Under the pieces are notes generated by a model. It had not been told where the DNA came from. It was given only the letters and a program-made list of their open reading frames with translations, and made no database searches. A stretch of 64,000 bases of DNA from Siphonodentalium dalli (taxonomy: Eukaryota; Mollusca; Scaphopoda; Gadilida; Siphonodentaliidae): assembly GCA_032622095.1 (NCBI GenBank), contig CP136061.1, forward strand, positions 193,322,369-193,386,368, in the 5' to 3' direction. Positions 52,976 through 64,000 of the stretch are shown here, piece after piece. A program made the position numbers and the translations under genes. Each line of letters starts with the position of its first letter. Within the stretch, counting starts at the first letter, position 1.

Positions 52976-54923
52976 CTGAAAGAAACAGAATAAGGTTACC
53001 CCAATGCATTTTCTGTGTGCATCTTGACAATGTCACATATACTGTACACCTCTTGATAAGAACCAGACAAATCCGGGAAATTCCTACTTGTATCAACCAG
53101 TTAATAATCTAATAAAATTGCACAGATCCCACAAGAGCCAGCGCATGGTAAGTTTTGTTCATTGGAAATTTTCCCAGCAAATATGAGACCGAACATATTA
53201 GTAGCTTTGCAAGATATTGAGTAAAATTTTATTTTTAGCAGGTTTTGAATTGTTGTCGGCAGGATCATCAAATATAAAGAGCGTTTGTGTTTCAATGCCC
53301 ATTTACTAATACGATGAATATTAAACAGCGGTTTGAAAACATGCTTTATTATTGAACTCAGAATTTGTCAGTGGAGCTGTCAAATCGGATTGGATATGCA
53401 GAACGGGGGTTTGAGAACGGTGGGGGGGTATTATATCAGATATTGGGACATACAGCCTTCGTTGGTTAAGGGGATGCATTGCAACCACCCGTGAACCAAT
53501 CAGTTTACCAAACTTGACTAAGTTTCATTTGCTCTCCCTTCGATACTGAGTTTGAAATCCAGCACACGACCATTTAAATAGCTATAATATGTCTGTAGAA
53601 AATAATACAATGTACTCAAAATATCACATATCTGTTGAGAACCTAAACTATCCAGACGATCTCAATAAGATTTTGCCTGAAATATATTCAACTTATGTTA
53701 TTGTAAATTCGAAATCTTGAAATTAGCTCACCCCATAATAATGACAAAAAGTTCAACAGTTAGGCATTCCATGGCTGCCACTATATTCATTAGATATTTG
53801 AAAATGTAAACTATCGAAATCATCTCAAAACAGTTTTTGCCGTACTGGTTAAACAAACTATTTTAATTGATAGCTTGGTGAGCCCCAAGCCAAGTAATTA
53901 ATTGATAGGAATACCTCAGACAAAGTATGGGATGGGTAATATATGTATATTGGTTAAAAATGCCAAAAGTTGTGCATGTCGCCAAAGAGTTAATTACCCC
54001 CACCCAATAATTAATAATCATGTCTATTATTGGAGGCATGTTAAATTTTATATTTTAGGAACATGTGGCATTTAATACAGTGGCAACGTCCCTGTAGTCA
54101 TTTGATGGGGAGGCATCAATACAAAAATTTACCCCAACCAAATACACAAATCCTAATATTGCTCAACAGTATTTGACTACATTCCAGCTGAAATAATTAT
54201 TGTGACAACGTAATAACTTCCTTCCAACAGCTCCAGTCATTTGAACATTGACACAACATATCAATGTGACGTGCTTCTTAGGCCTAAACAATGCAAAATG
54301 ATACGCACGTAATTTTGTAAAATGAAATTATTTTTTGCAACTATGGGTGCATGCCCAATGCAGCGGAGCCCGTTACAAACTCCCATGTGACGGGACTCCA
54401 GAGATTGTCAGTGTATAAAAGGAGGAACTTGGCGATTGGTTCTCAACTCGCCAAATTTGGTCAAAAACAGTTGCAAATGTCATGCCTGACACATCATTAC
54501 TTGGTAACTTTATGTACGTATAGGTTGAATATGTTTTCATTGTCTGATATTCCAACAATCAGTAGGAATATATTAACATATTTTTTCAACTTTTAGACTT
54601 TAGTAAAAATTGTTGTCTGAAATGAACACACATTTGGAAATGTTCCAGTTTTATTCAATTTGGAAATTGCCAACAGTTGGAAAGCCTGGGTGCCGGTGGT
54701 AAATTTCAATCCAAAAAGCGGAGGTGCAAATGGAAACTCGCGAAGCAAGGAGTTTGGTGTCTGGTTCAAGAGGATGCAGTTGGGAAATTCAAGGTTGACA
54801 CCCCCCACAACAAAATATCCTGTAGCTATGTCACTGATTCTGAGACCATAAATAGGTAGGCCTACATGTACATATTTCAGAACTAAAAGACCCTTTCCTT
54901 CACCCCTCAATATACCCCTGCTA
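52976..54923. other. No recognised gene or repeat
   Basis: Mostly unique AT-rich DNA; a G-run at about 53422. Short open frames only. Confidence -1.
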
Positions 54924-55408
54924 TTAAAGGTACTCAATCCGATAAAACTCCTCTCAATTACAATTTCAATGGCTTCGGGGGTCAAAAATATTTGATTCGA
55001 GTCGAGGAAGTCACCCATCAAAGCTCAGATTTGTTAGATATCGATTTTAGAAATCTATTATTTTTCATTATCGGGAATACTTTCTGGCCCAGAAAACAGT
55101 CAAAATTGCGTTATTATTACCACTTGATTTTAGAGTTATCCATCCGTGTCCGTTTGAATAGTGTTTTGGTGTACACATCTCGAGCAGGTTACGAAATTGA
55201 TGGCAATTATTAGTACTCATCTCGAGCAAATAACAAATTTCAAAAATCAATATATAATAACTCTGAGCTTTGTTTGATGGGTTCCTCGACTCGAATCAAA
55301 TATTTTTTACCCCCAAAGCCAAAGAAGTAATATAGGACCCTCTGATCGGATTGTTGTTGTTGGAATCTGTTGAGATGGGGATCCTCTGTTCGGATTGAGT
55401 ACCTTTAA
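54924..55408. mobile_element. Kolobok-type TTAA element J
   Basis: TTAA/AGGTACTCAATCCGATAAAA left and CGGATTGAGTACCT/TTAA right. The arms also pair internally (CGGGGGTCAAAAATATTTGA with its inverse near 55285-55310). TTAA duplication with AGG termini fits Kolobok better than piggyBac (CCC). A longer minus-strand frame across 54593-55021 is a by-product. Confidence -1.
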
Positions 55409-56480
55409 GTATGTGCTGGTAAACATACACGAATTGCCTGGATGACAAATACACGAAATATTGATACATTAGCGTCAAACTCTGGTAAATAATTTACATG
55501 GCCATTTTCCAGCTGTTTTAAATTTTTCGCACAGAAGTGAAAGGAACGCTCTTTGTTTATGACATTTCAGGAATATATAGACTAACACGGAACGCTCTGT
55601 GTACATAGCTGCTTTTTGGTTGGAAACCAAACATCTTGTTCAATGTTGTTTTTTGCTATGACTTCAATGCATCTTTTTGTGACATGTATTTATCGACCTA
55701 TATCGATATGGGGAAAAAATCACAAATTGCCCGACCAGGAGAGGAACGGAATACACTGAGAACAGTTTGAGATCCGAACCTGAAAATTGCAAACTCCTAA
55801 CATCTAGACTGACCTCAAGATTTCCAATTATTGAAAATTTCCAACCGAGACCCCCCCCCACCATAAGGTCGGAAAATGTCCTTCTGATGTCATTTCAGTC
55901 AAAAATGTTACCTAAAGTAGGACTATATGCAAATGTTGTTCTAAAAACAATTAAAAATTGTTGGAAAATCAAACTACGATAACAATCTCAACCTATAATA
56001 TTGTTGGTATAACCGTGTGAAATACTAATGTTGTGTCATGTATGAAATATCCAACTGTTGACAATTTTGATCAAAGTTTGGCCGGGTGGGGATGTGAGAT
56101 ACCCGTGCAACACCCTGCCGCCATATCCCTAAATCCATGAATTATCACACATGGATTGTGAAATTTAGGTAGTAATTAGGATGCCATCACACGAAACAGA
56201 CATGATTTTGGTTTCATTTCTAAGAATTAAAGAGTTAAACTTCAAATTCAAACTTTAAGTTGTTTGTGGAGGAAATCAATCCGACGACGCGTGCTTATCA
56301 TTGAAATTCCAAGTTATTCGGCATGATATTCTCAACTAAAGTATTACGATTGTTATCAATAGTACGGTTATCTGGTTGTGGGCTTCTCCAACCGATTGAC
56401 ACTCTTAACCGAATCATAACCGGACAACCTTCCCAGCACTAGTTACAGCTTAATACCATTGATTCACTCACTTGAATTGC
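55409..56480. other. No recognised gene
   Basis: Unique sequence with a C-run at about 55851-55859. No coding or repeat structure identified. Confidence -1.
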
Positions 56481-56519
56481 CCCATGCTAAACATGTCTTT
56501 CACTACCACTGAGCGGTGT

Positions 56520-57810
56520 TCCCATTGATATGTGGTTCTGTCCAAACTGCTCATCCAGCCAGTCAGAACAGGAAAATGCTGAAGAATTGCCCACGAGGCC
56601 AAGAAGCATTCAGGATCAGGATAGCCGAGTGGAGAGAGACTGGCTGTGTCCGAGCCAGCAACAGAGGGAAGAAGAAGGCCGGCAAAAAGAAGGTCAGCAA
56701 ACAAACTCTTCAAAGAAAAAGGTCTGAAAAAGAAAGAAGGACTCGTAAGTTATTGTTGACAAGTTCATGCACGTGTGGTGGGCATATATGGTGCGCCTGA
56801 AATTGGAGTATTTACAGATAATGGTCGAGAGTTCAACTTTCAAAATTTGGGAGTTGAACTCTCCACCATTATCTGTAAATACTCCATGCTATTTTCAGAG
56901 TTATGTCTGAAAATCTTAACATGTCTGTAAAAACGTCAGCGGCCTACAATCCGTGGTTGAATGATGTGGTTGAAAGACATAATGCAACATTAACTGCAAC
57001 CATTTTCAAAGTTAAGCAAAAAGTTGATCTTGGGAAACAGCTTTAAAGGGGTACTGTACACAGAGATGGGCAATTTTTTTATTTACTCCCATTGACATAA
57101 CTTTCAAGTTAGATTGTGTTCGTGTTATATGAGTTTCGTATAAACCTAATTTAGCGACGAAAATATTGATCTTGGAAATAAAAATATTACGATTTCAAAC
57201 TACACGCCATGTTTTTGACCTTCACCGGAGAAGACGCAGGTTGCAGGATGAACCGGAAGTTCAATTGATGCGTGCAATCTCTTCCATCGAACAATCTAAC
57301 CCCTATAAAAATACTTGACGCTTTATAATGAATCTTGTTTCTTCTCTTTTTTTTCCAAATTGGTTATAGCGGGACTTCCTTTTGCATGTAACATGTTTTG
57401 TTCGCAACTCAATAATGTTCGTCGTAAACGGCCGTCAATAAAAGACACCCAACATATGCGATTTCAAGAACGGTAACTCGTAATGGCATAATTTGCCATT
57501 TTATGACTCCAGCCATAAATTAATTTATATTAAATAATTCAATTTGACTTTTATGATAGCCTGTTAACCGGAACGTTTTCAGTAGACAGCGTTGACTCAA
57601 ATACGTTATTTTAAAATATAACATTGATATTAGATCGCAATTGTTACCGGGAATTTATTGAAATTGGCGTACAGTACCCCTTTAAGCTGGGCGGTCAGTG
57701 CCAAAAACTCTTTGCTTAATGTGTACATTGTATGGGGGTCATTTCACAATCAGGTTGAGCATTTAAGTTTTCTCACTCCAATGAAAGTTGTTGCCATGCC
57801 TGTAGATTTA
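56520..57810 (+). pseudogene. Broken LTR-retrotransposon integrase fragment
   Basis: Integrase joins element DNA to the host. Seen here are YGAPEIGVFTDNGREFN (from about 56785), the core block around the second catalytic Asp, then TSAAYNPWLNDVVERHNATL with the third-acid block at 56935-57000, and WAVSAKNSLLNVY at 57687-57725 after an inserted element. The spacing is disturbed by an inverted copy of part of the core at 56850-56886. 56520-56780 is a charged frame of unknown origin. The motif set is gypsy/Ty3-like; no LTRs or reverse transcriptase were found. Not functional. Confidence -1.
57043..57685. mobile_element. Kolobok-type TTAA element K inside the integrase relic
   Basis: TTAA/AGGGGTACTGTACACAGA left and GCGTACAGTACCCCT/TTAA right. 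The integrase reading continues on both sides, so the element inserted after the retrotransposon. About 640 bp, no transposase. Confidence -1.
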
Positions 57811-57859
57811 TAGGACAGCTACTGTCTTACCGATGTGTACATTTAGCTTAATATTTTAA

Positions 57860-58779
57860 ATGGTCATGTTATAGATAATAAATAGAACATGGCCATATAA
57901 ATGTGGGCTGCACATTGGCCATATATCAATGGGCTTCGATGACTGTTATTTGTGGGGTGTGAGGTTATGTGTAAAATTGGATATTTAGATAGATAAGTTC
58001 CCTGGCCCATTGGTCATGCATCACTAAGTGGGGTGCGATGGCTGTTATATGTGGGCTGCACATTGGCCATATATCAATTGGCTTTGATGACTGTTATTTG
58101 TGGGGTGTGAGTTTATGTGTAAAATCGGATATTCAGTTAGATAAGTTCCCCGTACCACTAGCCATCGAGGCTGCAAATAAGGGGCCTGACAAGGATATTG
58201 TCAGGCTAAAAATTATTTCATGTCAGACACCAGTATATGTCAGACACAAATAAAATTTCACTCGTCCTCGACATGATGAAAATCATTCATGTTAATTTGA
58301 TATTCTACAGCACAAGATACTATTGAATAATATGAATCAATATCTTTTAAAGTTTTGGTGAGTAAACAAATTTATTGATACCAGTATCAGTGAGAAATGT
58401 CAGGCTCAATGCACATAAATTGCAATGGGTTGAAACCTTCAATCAATTCATCAGCAAAATCGCTCTCCAAGACATTTAAGTAGAGTGAATTTTAGCGCTC
58501 CATGATTTTTCAGAATGCCAGGCTGAGGTGCGATGGCTGTTATATGTGGGCTGCATAGGGCGTCGATGACTGTTTTTTGTGGGGTGTGAGATTCTGTGTA
58601 AAATACTAAAATTGGATATTTAAATAGATAAGTTCCCTGGCCCATTGGCCATGCATCAGTGAGGTGATATGGCTGTTATATGTGAGCTGCACATTGGCCA
58701 TACCGGTATGTCAATGGGCTTCGATGACTTAATTGTGGGGTGTGAGTTAATGTGTACAAGCAGTTTTTTAGATAGATAA
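57860..58779 (+). repeat. ~145-bp tandem array, left part
   Basis: Units contain GTGGGCTGCACATTGGCCAT, ATCAATGGGCTTCGATGACT, TTTGTGGGGTGTGAG and AGATAGATAAGTTCCCTG. The array continues at 60682-61130, beyond a Harbinger-type element. Confidence -1.
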
Positions 58780-59159
58780 GGCCTAAAAAAATATATACAT
58801 TTGTTTCCGCTAACGAGCTGAAAAAAATTAGGGTAGATAGGTAGGCTTAACTTCTTTTTTTTTGTTACTTTTTTTTTTCAGTATCTTTAAAAATAATTGT
58901 ATAATACTTGTCAATAACCCAACTATGCACTTCTTAGCCCCAATCAGGTTATCCCAGATGACAGAGGAACTAGAAACTCCAATTCAATCTTACATATGCT
59001 TTAATATTTACATATATACCAGTCTATATACTAATATAGTCTTTGATAATCCTAATATTTCCCATATGGTCTGGCGACAACTGGAGTCAGTCCAGCACCA
59101 CTGCACTGTTCACATATTGGAGTGACCATCTTGTACCGATCTTTTAATGATGGCGTCAC

Positions 59160-60600
59160 AACACTACCTTCTCCTCCGCATTCAGTGAAGGATCTAGGTA
59201 TTTTTTGGGGACACCTGATTTTGGGCAATGATATGCCGAAGGCATAACCTGAAGGCCTGAGCGGAGGAAGGTTTGTGAGGGATGACCCCCCTGCTGATGA
59301 TGGGGGTTCTCCCCTGGAAATTTTTTGAAAATCCATTGCATTTAGAGCTAATCTAGGACACTTTGAGTCAGTATTTTGAATTTTACTGAGAGGTCAATTT
59401 GAGCAAGTTTCTCAAGCATAACTTTGGAAATTTTTTATATATGTATGGATTGGAAATGCTTATAAGTCATTGTCAGATATCTTTTGGTTCAATGGATTAT
59501 GCTTATCCTGCTTGAAATGAGACTTAGGCCAAAAAAAAATATTGTATGTTTCCGATAACAGAGTGAAAAAATTAGGGTAGGTAGGTAGGGAAATATTTTG
59601 TTTTTATTTTATTTTGATATTTTCTATCCAGCTTCAGAAATATTGAACTACCTCGACCGAAATGACATAAAATGCCAACTCGGGTTGAGGGGAAAGTATT
59701 ACTTGATCAACACGGTGGAAATATACATTAAGATTGATAAAAGATCAAACTTACTTCATGCTTATAAAGTATGTTTTTTATTATTCACATTCCATATTTT
59801 CATAAATTTGGCTATAAACTTGGTACGAAATTCATGTCGCTCACTTTTTATAAGAATTTTACACATAATACCGCCATTATACCGTACTTGTATTGTGACG
59901 ACTACATCCCATTGTCTGGAGGTAGTCATGAGTACACCCAACCTAGCATGCCTGGTTTTTGGAAACAGTAGCTATACATGTACACCTAACATGTGGTGAT
60001 AACCTCTATAAATGTACATGTATATATACAGATAAACACCCACCATGTCTGTTGATAGTGTTCCTATGTTCCATAAGACCCAAACAAGGCATAAAGCAGG
60101 CATGAGATTGAGATCCACTCTCAGGAAATTAAAATTGAAAAATGCATGCCCATTAGTCAACAACCCATCACACACCTGGGGGCATTTGAGACAGCAGTCA
60201 CTTCATGGTCACTTTTCACAGGGATATGTTAGAAACCATGTGTTTTGAACACTAATGACCATCAATATTTATGTGCATTATTGGTAAAAACAATAAAAAA
60301 AAAAAACCCAAATTTTTTTTTTTTAAAAGAAAATTTTGACTTTTTCTCAAAATATCAATAAAAAGATTAGGGTCGGCGGGTTATTGTTAAGAGTCGGTCG
60401 ATGTACGGAAACATAGCATCTTCTTTTTTTTGGCCTTACCATTATCACTCTAATTCATATAATTGGCTATTTTATAAATTCAAGTAAGACACATACATAA
60501 TATACTACATGTAGTACAGAAACAATGTCTATTAAGTTAGTAATTACTATTTATAGTACTAATCTCTATATTAATTATTCACTTGGTATTATGAGATCCC
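59160..60600 (+). repeat. Dispersed repeat H, copy split by a transposon
   Basis: 59160-59526 and 60436-60600 together match 41620-42150, including GGGACACCTGATTTTGGGC and ACAATGTCTATTAAGTTAG. The gap is the element at 59527-60435. Confidence -1.
59527..60435. mobile_element. Harbinger-type element, inner
   Basis: TTA at 59524-59526 and 60436-60438. Ends GGCCAAAAAAAAATATTG and, read inward, GGCCAAAAAAAAGAAGATGC, then a TATGTTTCCG block in both and a TAGGTAGGTAGG tract on the left. The 133-codon open frame at 59598-59999 matches no transposase I know. Confidence -1.
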
Positions 60601-60681
60601 ATCTGATAACCAGGTTGATTCGATCAAATTGTTAAAATAGGGTCGGTCGGGTTAGCGGAAACAAACGTCTTTTTTTAGGCT

Positions 60682-61130
60682 TAAGTTCCCTGTTCCATTG
60701 GCCATGCATCAGTGAGGTGATATGGCTGTTATATTTGAGCTGCACATTGGCCATATATCAATGGGCTTTAATGACTGTTATTTGTGGGGTGTGAGTTAAT
60801 GTGTACATACAAGCAGCTTTTTAGATAGATAAGTTCCCTGTTCCATTGGCCATGCATCAGTGAGGTGATATGGCTGTTATATGTGAGCTGCACATTGGTC
60901 ATATATCAATGGGCTTTAATGACTGTTATTTGTGGGGTGTGAGTTAATGTGTACAAGCAGCTTTTTAGATAGATAAGTTCCCTGTTCCATTGGCCATGCA
61001 TCAGTGAGGTGATATGGCTGTTATATGTGGGCTGCACATTGGCCATATATCAATGAGCTTCGATGGCTGTTATTTGTGGGGTGTGAGTTAATGTGTACAA
61101 GCAGCTTTTAGATAGATAAGTTCCCTGTTC
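60682..61130 (+). repeat. ~145-bp tandem array, right part
   Basis: Three units with CATGCATCAG at 60703, 60851 and 60995 (periods 148 and 144), more alike than those left of the insertion. Confidence -1.
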
Positions 61131-61951
61131 CATTATAGTCACGCATCCTCAGGGATATTCCGGAATGTAAATACCGATACCAATACTAAACTTTTAAAAT
61201 GACTCAATCAGCCAATGGAAGTTTTACAAAATCATGTGACGATTGGTCAAAAGAGTACAAATGAAGTCGACCACCTGTGAAGTCGACCCCCTATAAGATG
61301 ACCCAATACGAAGACGACCCAACGCGAAATTGAACTGAAAGATGTCGGCCCCGATGATTAGATAGGCATTGAATATTGTTAATATTAATTTAAATGAGCG
61401 CGGCGGACAATTACACTTTAAACGAGCTCATTATTATTACAATGTGTGTATATAAGGAGGGACTTTCCTCAGTCATGTTGCACAATCAAACAATTTGAAC
61501 ATATTGTTGGTGTGAAATTTCCAACCAATCTAGTGTAAGGTATGCAATTTGTAACTATTGAACAATTTGACCAAGCCCCCCTCCCCCACCATCCAGCAAG
61601 GCCATCACCTATCAATGATTCAGTTGAACTTGATTTCATAAGATATGTTCATGTCTGGGCGACAAACATGCGTAAATGTCCCTTAGGCGGGACTTTCGAG
61701 GAGGAAATATGTTGGTGCTGGCATCGAAACATTGTCCCACCTGGATCTTTCAACGATGGCCCTGTATTTGTAATTAAATGAATATAACATCTCATACATG
61801 TAATCCCCTGAAAGTAGATTTCTATTAGCATTGGTGATTTATATAGGCGGGCATTATTATGATATTATTCCCCTCGGAACTTTCAATATTTTGTTTCTGC
61901 CAATTTCCCTTAATTTCCCTTGATCTCCTGTTTTAGGTATATATTGCATTA
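61131..61951. other. No recognised gene
   Basis: Around 61270-61330 is a short run of GAAGTCGACC/AAGACGACCC repeats. A 79-codon plus-strand frame at 61542-61781 has no recognisable domain. Confidence -1.
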
Positions 61952-62297
61952 GGCCAAAACGAAGAATACCTGTGTTTAGGGTAACCCGCCCGCCCCTACT
62001 CAAAACCTGCCGCCAAATTCCATTTTATCGTTTTTCAAAAATTTCCTCCGACTTCATTTTATTTTTTTGTAATTAGGAATTCGCGACTACGGAATTAGCT
62101 TAAACAAGTAAACCATTTCCTTGCAAATATCGTCAATTCACGAAAAACGGAAGTGCTGCCATTGTTGTTGTAGTATATTCGTATTCCCTCGTCATTGTTC
62201 GGCAAACCTCGCCAATTTCTCGAAAGCGGAAACCAGAAAACACGCGATATGTATTAACTAGCAAATCGAAAGTAACCGGATATTTTGCCGATTGAAT

Positions 62298-62737
62298 ATG
62301 GCGGAAATACTTCCGTGTGCGGATAGATCCTGCGTTTTAGCTATTAAACTTCACAAATGCGTTCATATAAATCAGAATAGAAACATCATGGCGCCTGTCA
62401 ACTATAGCACAGACATGTTGTCGTGCGTGAACCGGTACCACACGGATTCTGAACTGACAGAAAAGGACATAGTAATAAACTGTCAGATTAAAAATAATTC
62501 TGTAAGTCACGTTCGCGTTGCCGCATGTATGTGCCATTTACAATGGAGGAACTCTTGTTAAATTCACCTTCTGAGTTGAATATTTCGCAAAATTTCTTAG
62601 TATTCGAGTCGGTGGATAAACAAAATATCATAAGTGTCTTGTGTGGGAAATTGAACAGTAATATGTCCACTCGTAGGATTTGGCCTGTAATATCCGAGCT
62701 TCAGCGTGAACATAAACCGTTTAATTTCCAACACTAG
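62298..62737 (+). CDS. Two overlapping unassigned ORFs, possible first exon
   Basis: An ATG at 62298 in GC-richer sequence (upstream CGGAAGTGCTGCCATTGTTG) opens 68 codons, beginning MAEILPCADRSCVLAIKLHK, up to a strong donor AATTCT/GTAAGTCACG at 62501. If not spliced, it stops at 62561. A second frame, 62543-62737, reads MEELLLNSPSELNISQNFLV and on for 64 residues. Neither matches a family I recognise. It could be an accessory ORF of the Harbinger-type element, or a captured host 5' exon. Confidence -1.
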
Positions 62738-62744
62738 ACACTTA

Positions 62745-63355
62745 TCTATTATATATTTAGGAAGATCTGTGTGTGTGTGTGATTGCGATGAACTCGAAAA
62801 CTGCCGGACGGATTGAGCCCAAACTTCCTATCTAAGGGTTAAATACCAGATGAAGTGGCATCGCATCGCTTCTGAGAACGTCAGAGTACCCATTCTCCAC
62901 CCACAGTCACAAAAATTACCGCCATTGGCACGGTGGGGTTAATCGCGTTGATAGTTAAAGAGCGCTCGTATCCGCAGTGTCGTCGATAAAGAGCGTATGT
63001 GTGTAATGTGATTATTACGTCTGGGCCTGGGCGTGTGCGTGTAAGACTATATCCAGACATGAGCGTGTTGTGTGACGTACTTAGGGTTTTCCGCCCGAGG
63101 TGATCTTCACCTTGAAACGGGTACCCACAAACGTACCTCTTTTAGGGATGGGTACCATCACGGGACGGCTACCATCATGTCTCTTGATTAAAAAAGCAGA
63201 ATTAACTCAAATTAAATTAAACAATTAACTGATTTCAACGAAATTTTATACCTACGGATACTTTTATCGGGGGAGTGTTTTCGACGGGTCTGACCTTGAC
63301 CTTCAAAATGGTCAATTCAAGGTCAAAGCCCGGACGAAGTCGGGTCACCTTCTAG
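62745..63355 (+). mobile_element. Helitron-like element 4
   Basis: A/TCTATTATATATTTAGGAAG at the start and a hairpin CCCGGACGAAGTCGGG, then TCACCTTCTAG/T at the end. TG dinucleotide run at 62769-62782. The 3' half (GGGGGAGTGTTTTCGACGGG) matches element 3 at 2218-2595. Confidence -1.
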
Positions 63356-63634
63356 TTCTATATATAATATCATTTAATATCATGCTGTATACATGTCATT
63401 GAACTTCTGTAACACCATTAAACTGATTAAAGCTACCATGACATTGATTAGTGTGACAATGACTTGCCCAAGCTTTATACGAGTGACACTGGCAGACGAT
63501 TAGAAGGCACGAATACTTAAATACTATCCCCCGTGAAAAATAAAATGAAAAAATAAAATAAAATGAAGTACCACCCGCCCCTGTTTTTTTCCTTCATGTT
63601 ACCCTAAACTCAGGTATTCTTCCTTTTGGCCTTA

Positions 63635-64000
63635 TTTCTTGATATACCTGTTGTATTATGTAAATGACATAAGCTACAGTCATTATCTGCTTTAAAATGT
63701 CAGATACACAAGACGATATTCCACCCAAAGTGCAGAAATCGTTTGAATAAATCTCATGTATAGAACCATCACAGCTATGATTGACTTTAAATAGAACCGT
63801 AATAAGCACATGTGTTAATTACGAGGCTACTCTTCCAAATTATCAACCCCTACCGGGATATTTTCTCAGCTATTTTACAGAAGAATAACACGAGTATACT
63901 TTATACTCAGTGTTCGTCTTCGGACTGCATTTCATGTTTTATACGTTACCAAAAACAAAGGAATTGCGTTCACGTGGCTTGATTTTCAGTGATAACATAA
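63635..64000. other. No recognised feature
   Basis: Unique sequence to the window end; a short frame on the minus strand only. Confidence -1.

Larger units (their letters stand above)
58780..60681. mobile_element. Harbinger-type element, outer, inside the 145-bp array
   Basis: GGCCTAAAAAAATATATACA at the left, AGCCTAAAAAAAGACG read inward from the right; both are followed by TTTGTTTCCGCTAAC. TAA at 58777-58779 and 60682-60684. The repeat unit's AGATAGATAAGTTCC is the intact target. It carries a copy of repeat H and a second element of its kind. Confidence -1.
61952..63631. mobile_element. Harbinger-type element with internal exon-like ORF and Helitron
   Basis: TTA at 61949-61951 and 63632-63634. 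Ends GGCCAAAACGAAGAATACCT and, read inward, GGCCAAAAGGAAGAATACCT, pairing over about 35 bp to GGGTAAC. Subterminal ACAGGGGCGGG and TTTTATTTTTT tracts match the element at 5481-9179. No DDE transposase seen. Confidence -1.

Noticed and set aside
54593-55021. 142-codon minus-strand ORF
   Set aside because: It crosses the left end of the TTAA element J and shows no domain; a fragment of that element also lies at 22240-22340.
56516-56800. Lysine-rich 94-codon ORF as a host gene
   Set aside because: It leads straight into the integrase relic and has no start context or splice signals; more likely part of the dead element.
15071-62094. Shared 16-mer TTCGCGACTACGGAAT at 15071 and 62089
   Set aside because: A single 16-base match is expected about once by chance in 64 kb on both strands, and flanks do not match.

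Overview
This is animal nuclear DNA: AT-rich, full of transposon relics, with a large-intron protein-coding gene and no prokaryotic gene layout. Several dispersed repeat families (for example the ones carrying CATAACTC and GGTGAGCTAAAA motifs, and the GGACGGACAGAC microsatellites) are of a style I associate with bivalve and other mollusc genomes. I therefore suggest a lophotrochozoan, probably a mollusc. This is an inference from style, not a database result.

The only host gene I can name is ATR, the DNA-damage checkpoint PI3K-like kinase. It lies on the minus strand. Twelve exons between 40933 and 3272 splice in phase into one uninterrupted stretch of 414 codons (1244 nt). It matches the N-terminal HEAT-repeat solenoid of ATR, roughly residues 390-800 of the human protein as I recall it. 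The 5' part of the gene was not found. The 3' part, with the UME, FAT and kinase regions, runs off the left edge. Introns are 0.3-12 kb long and almost entirely repeats.

Layout, left to right: 121-520, a double-hairpin element; 669-2595, three Helitron-like elements head to tail; 3040-3876, the last visible ATR exon squeezed between two small transposons; 4225-9593, a Russian-doll nest of five elements around a dead jockey/CR1-type retrotransposon; 10.6-24.4 kb, seven ATR exons (3404 excluded) among dispersed repeats, a SINE-like unit and a nested TTAA element pair; 24.9-32.8 kb, one ATR exon and two hAT-like elements, one of them inside a tandem repeat; 34.4-38.9 kb, further ATR exons with a tandem array and a third hAT-like element; 38.3-47.6 kb, palindromic TA-flanked elements, one family expanded to a 175-bp array; 43-46 kb, more double-hairpin elements. 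From 47.6 kb onward there is no recognisable gene, only some exon-like segments, a broken LTR-retrotransposon integrase interrupted by a Kolobok-type element (56.8-57.8 kb), a ~145-bp tandem array interrupted by two nested Harbinger-type elements (57.86-61.13 kb), and a Harbinger-type element carrying a possible first exon and a Helitron (61.95-63.63 kb).

The most informative feature is how well the insertions can be resolved: many have intact target duplications, and several have uninterrupted paralogous copies in the same window, so the order of events can be read directly. Two features bear on ATR splicing: a perfect 33-bp tandem duplication of a splice donor, and a competing strong donor 26 nt from another. 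I ran no searches; all family names rest on motifs, terminal repeats and target duplications read by eye.
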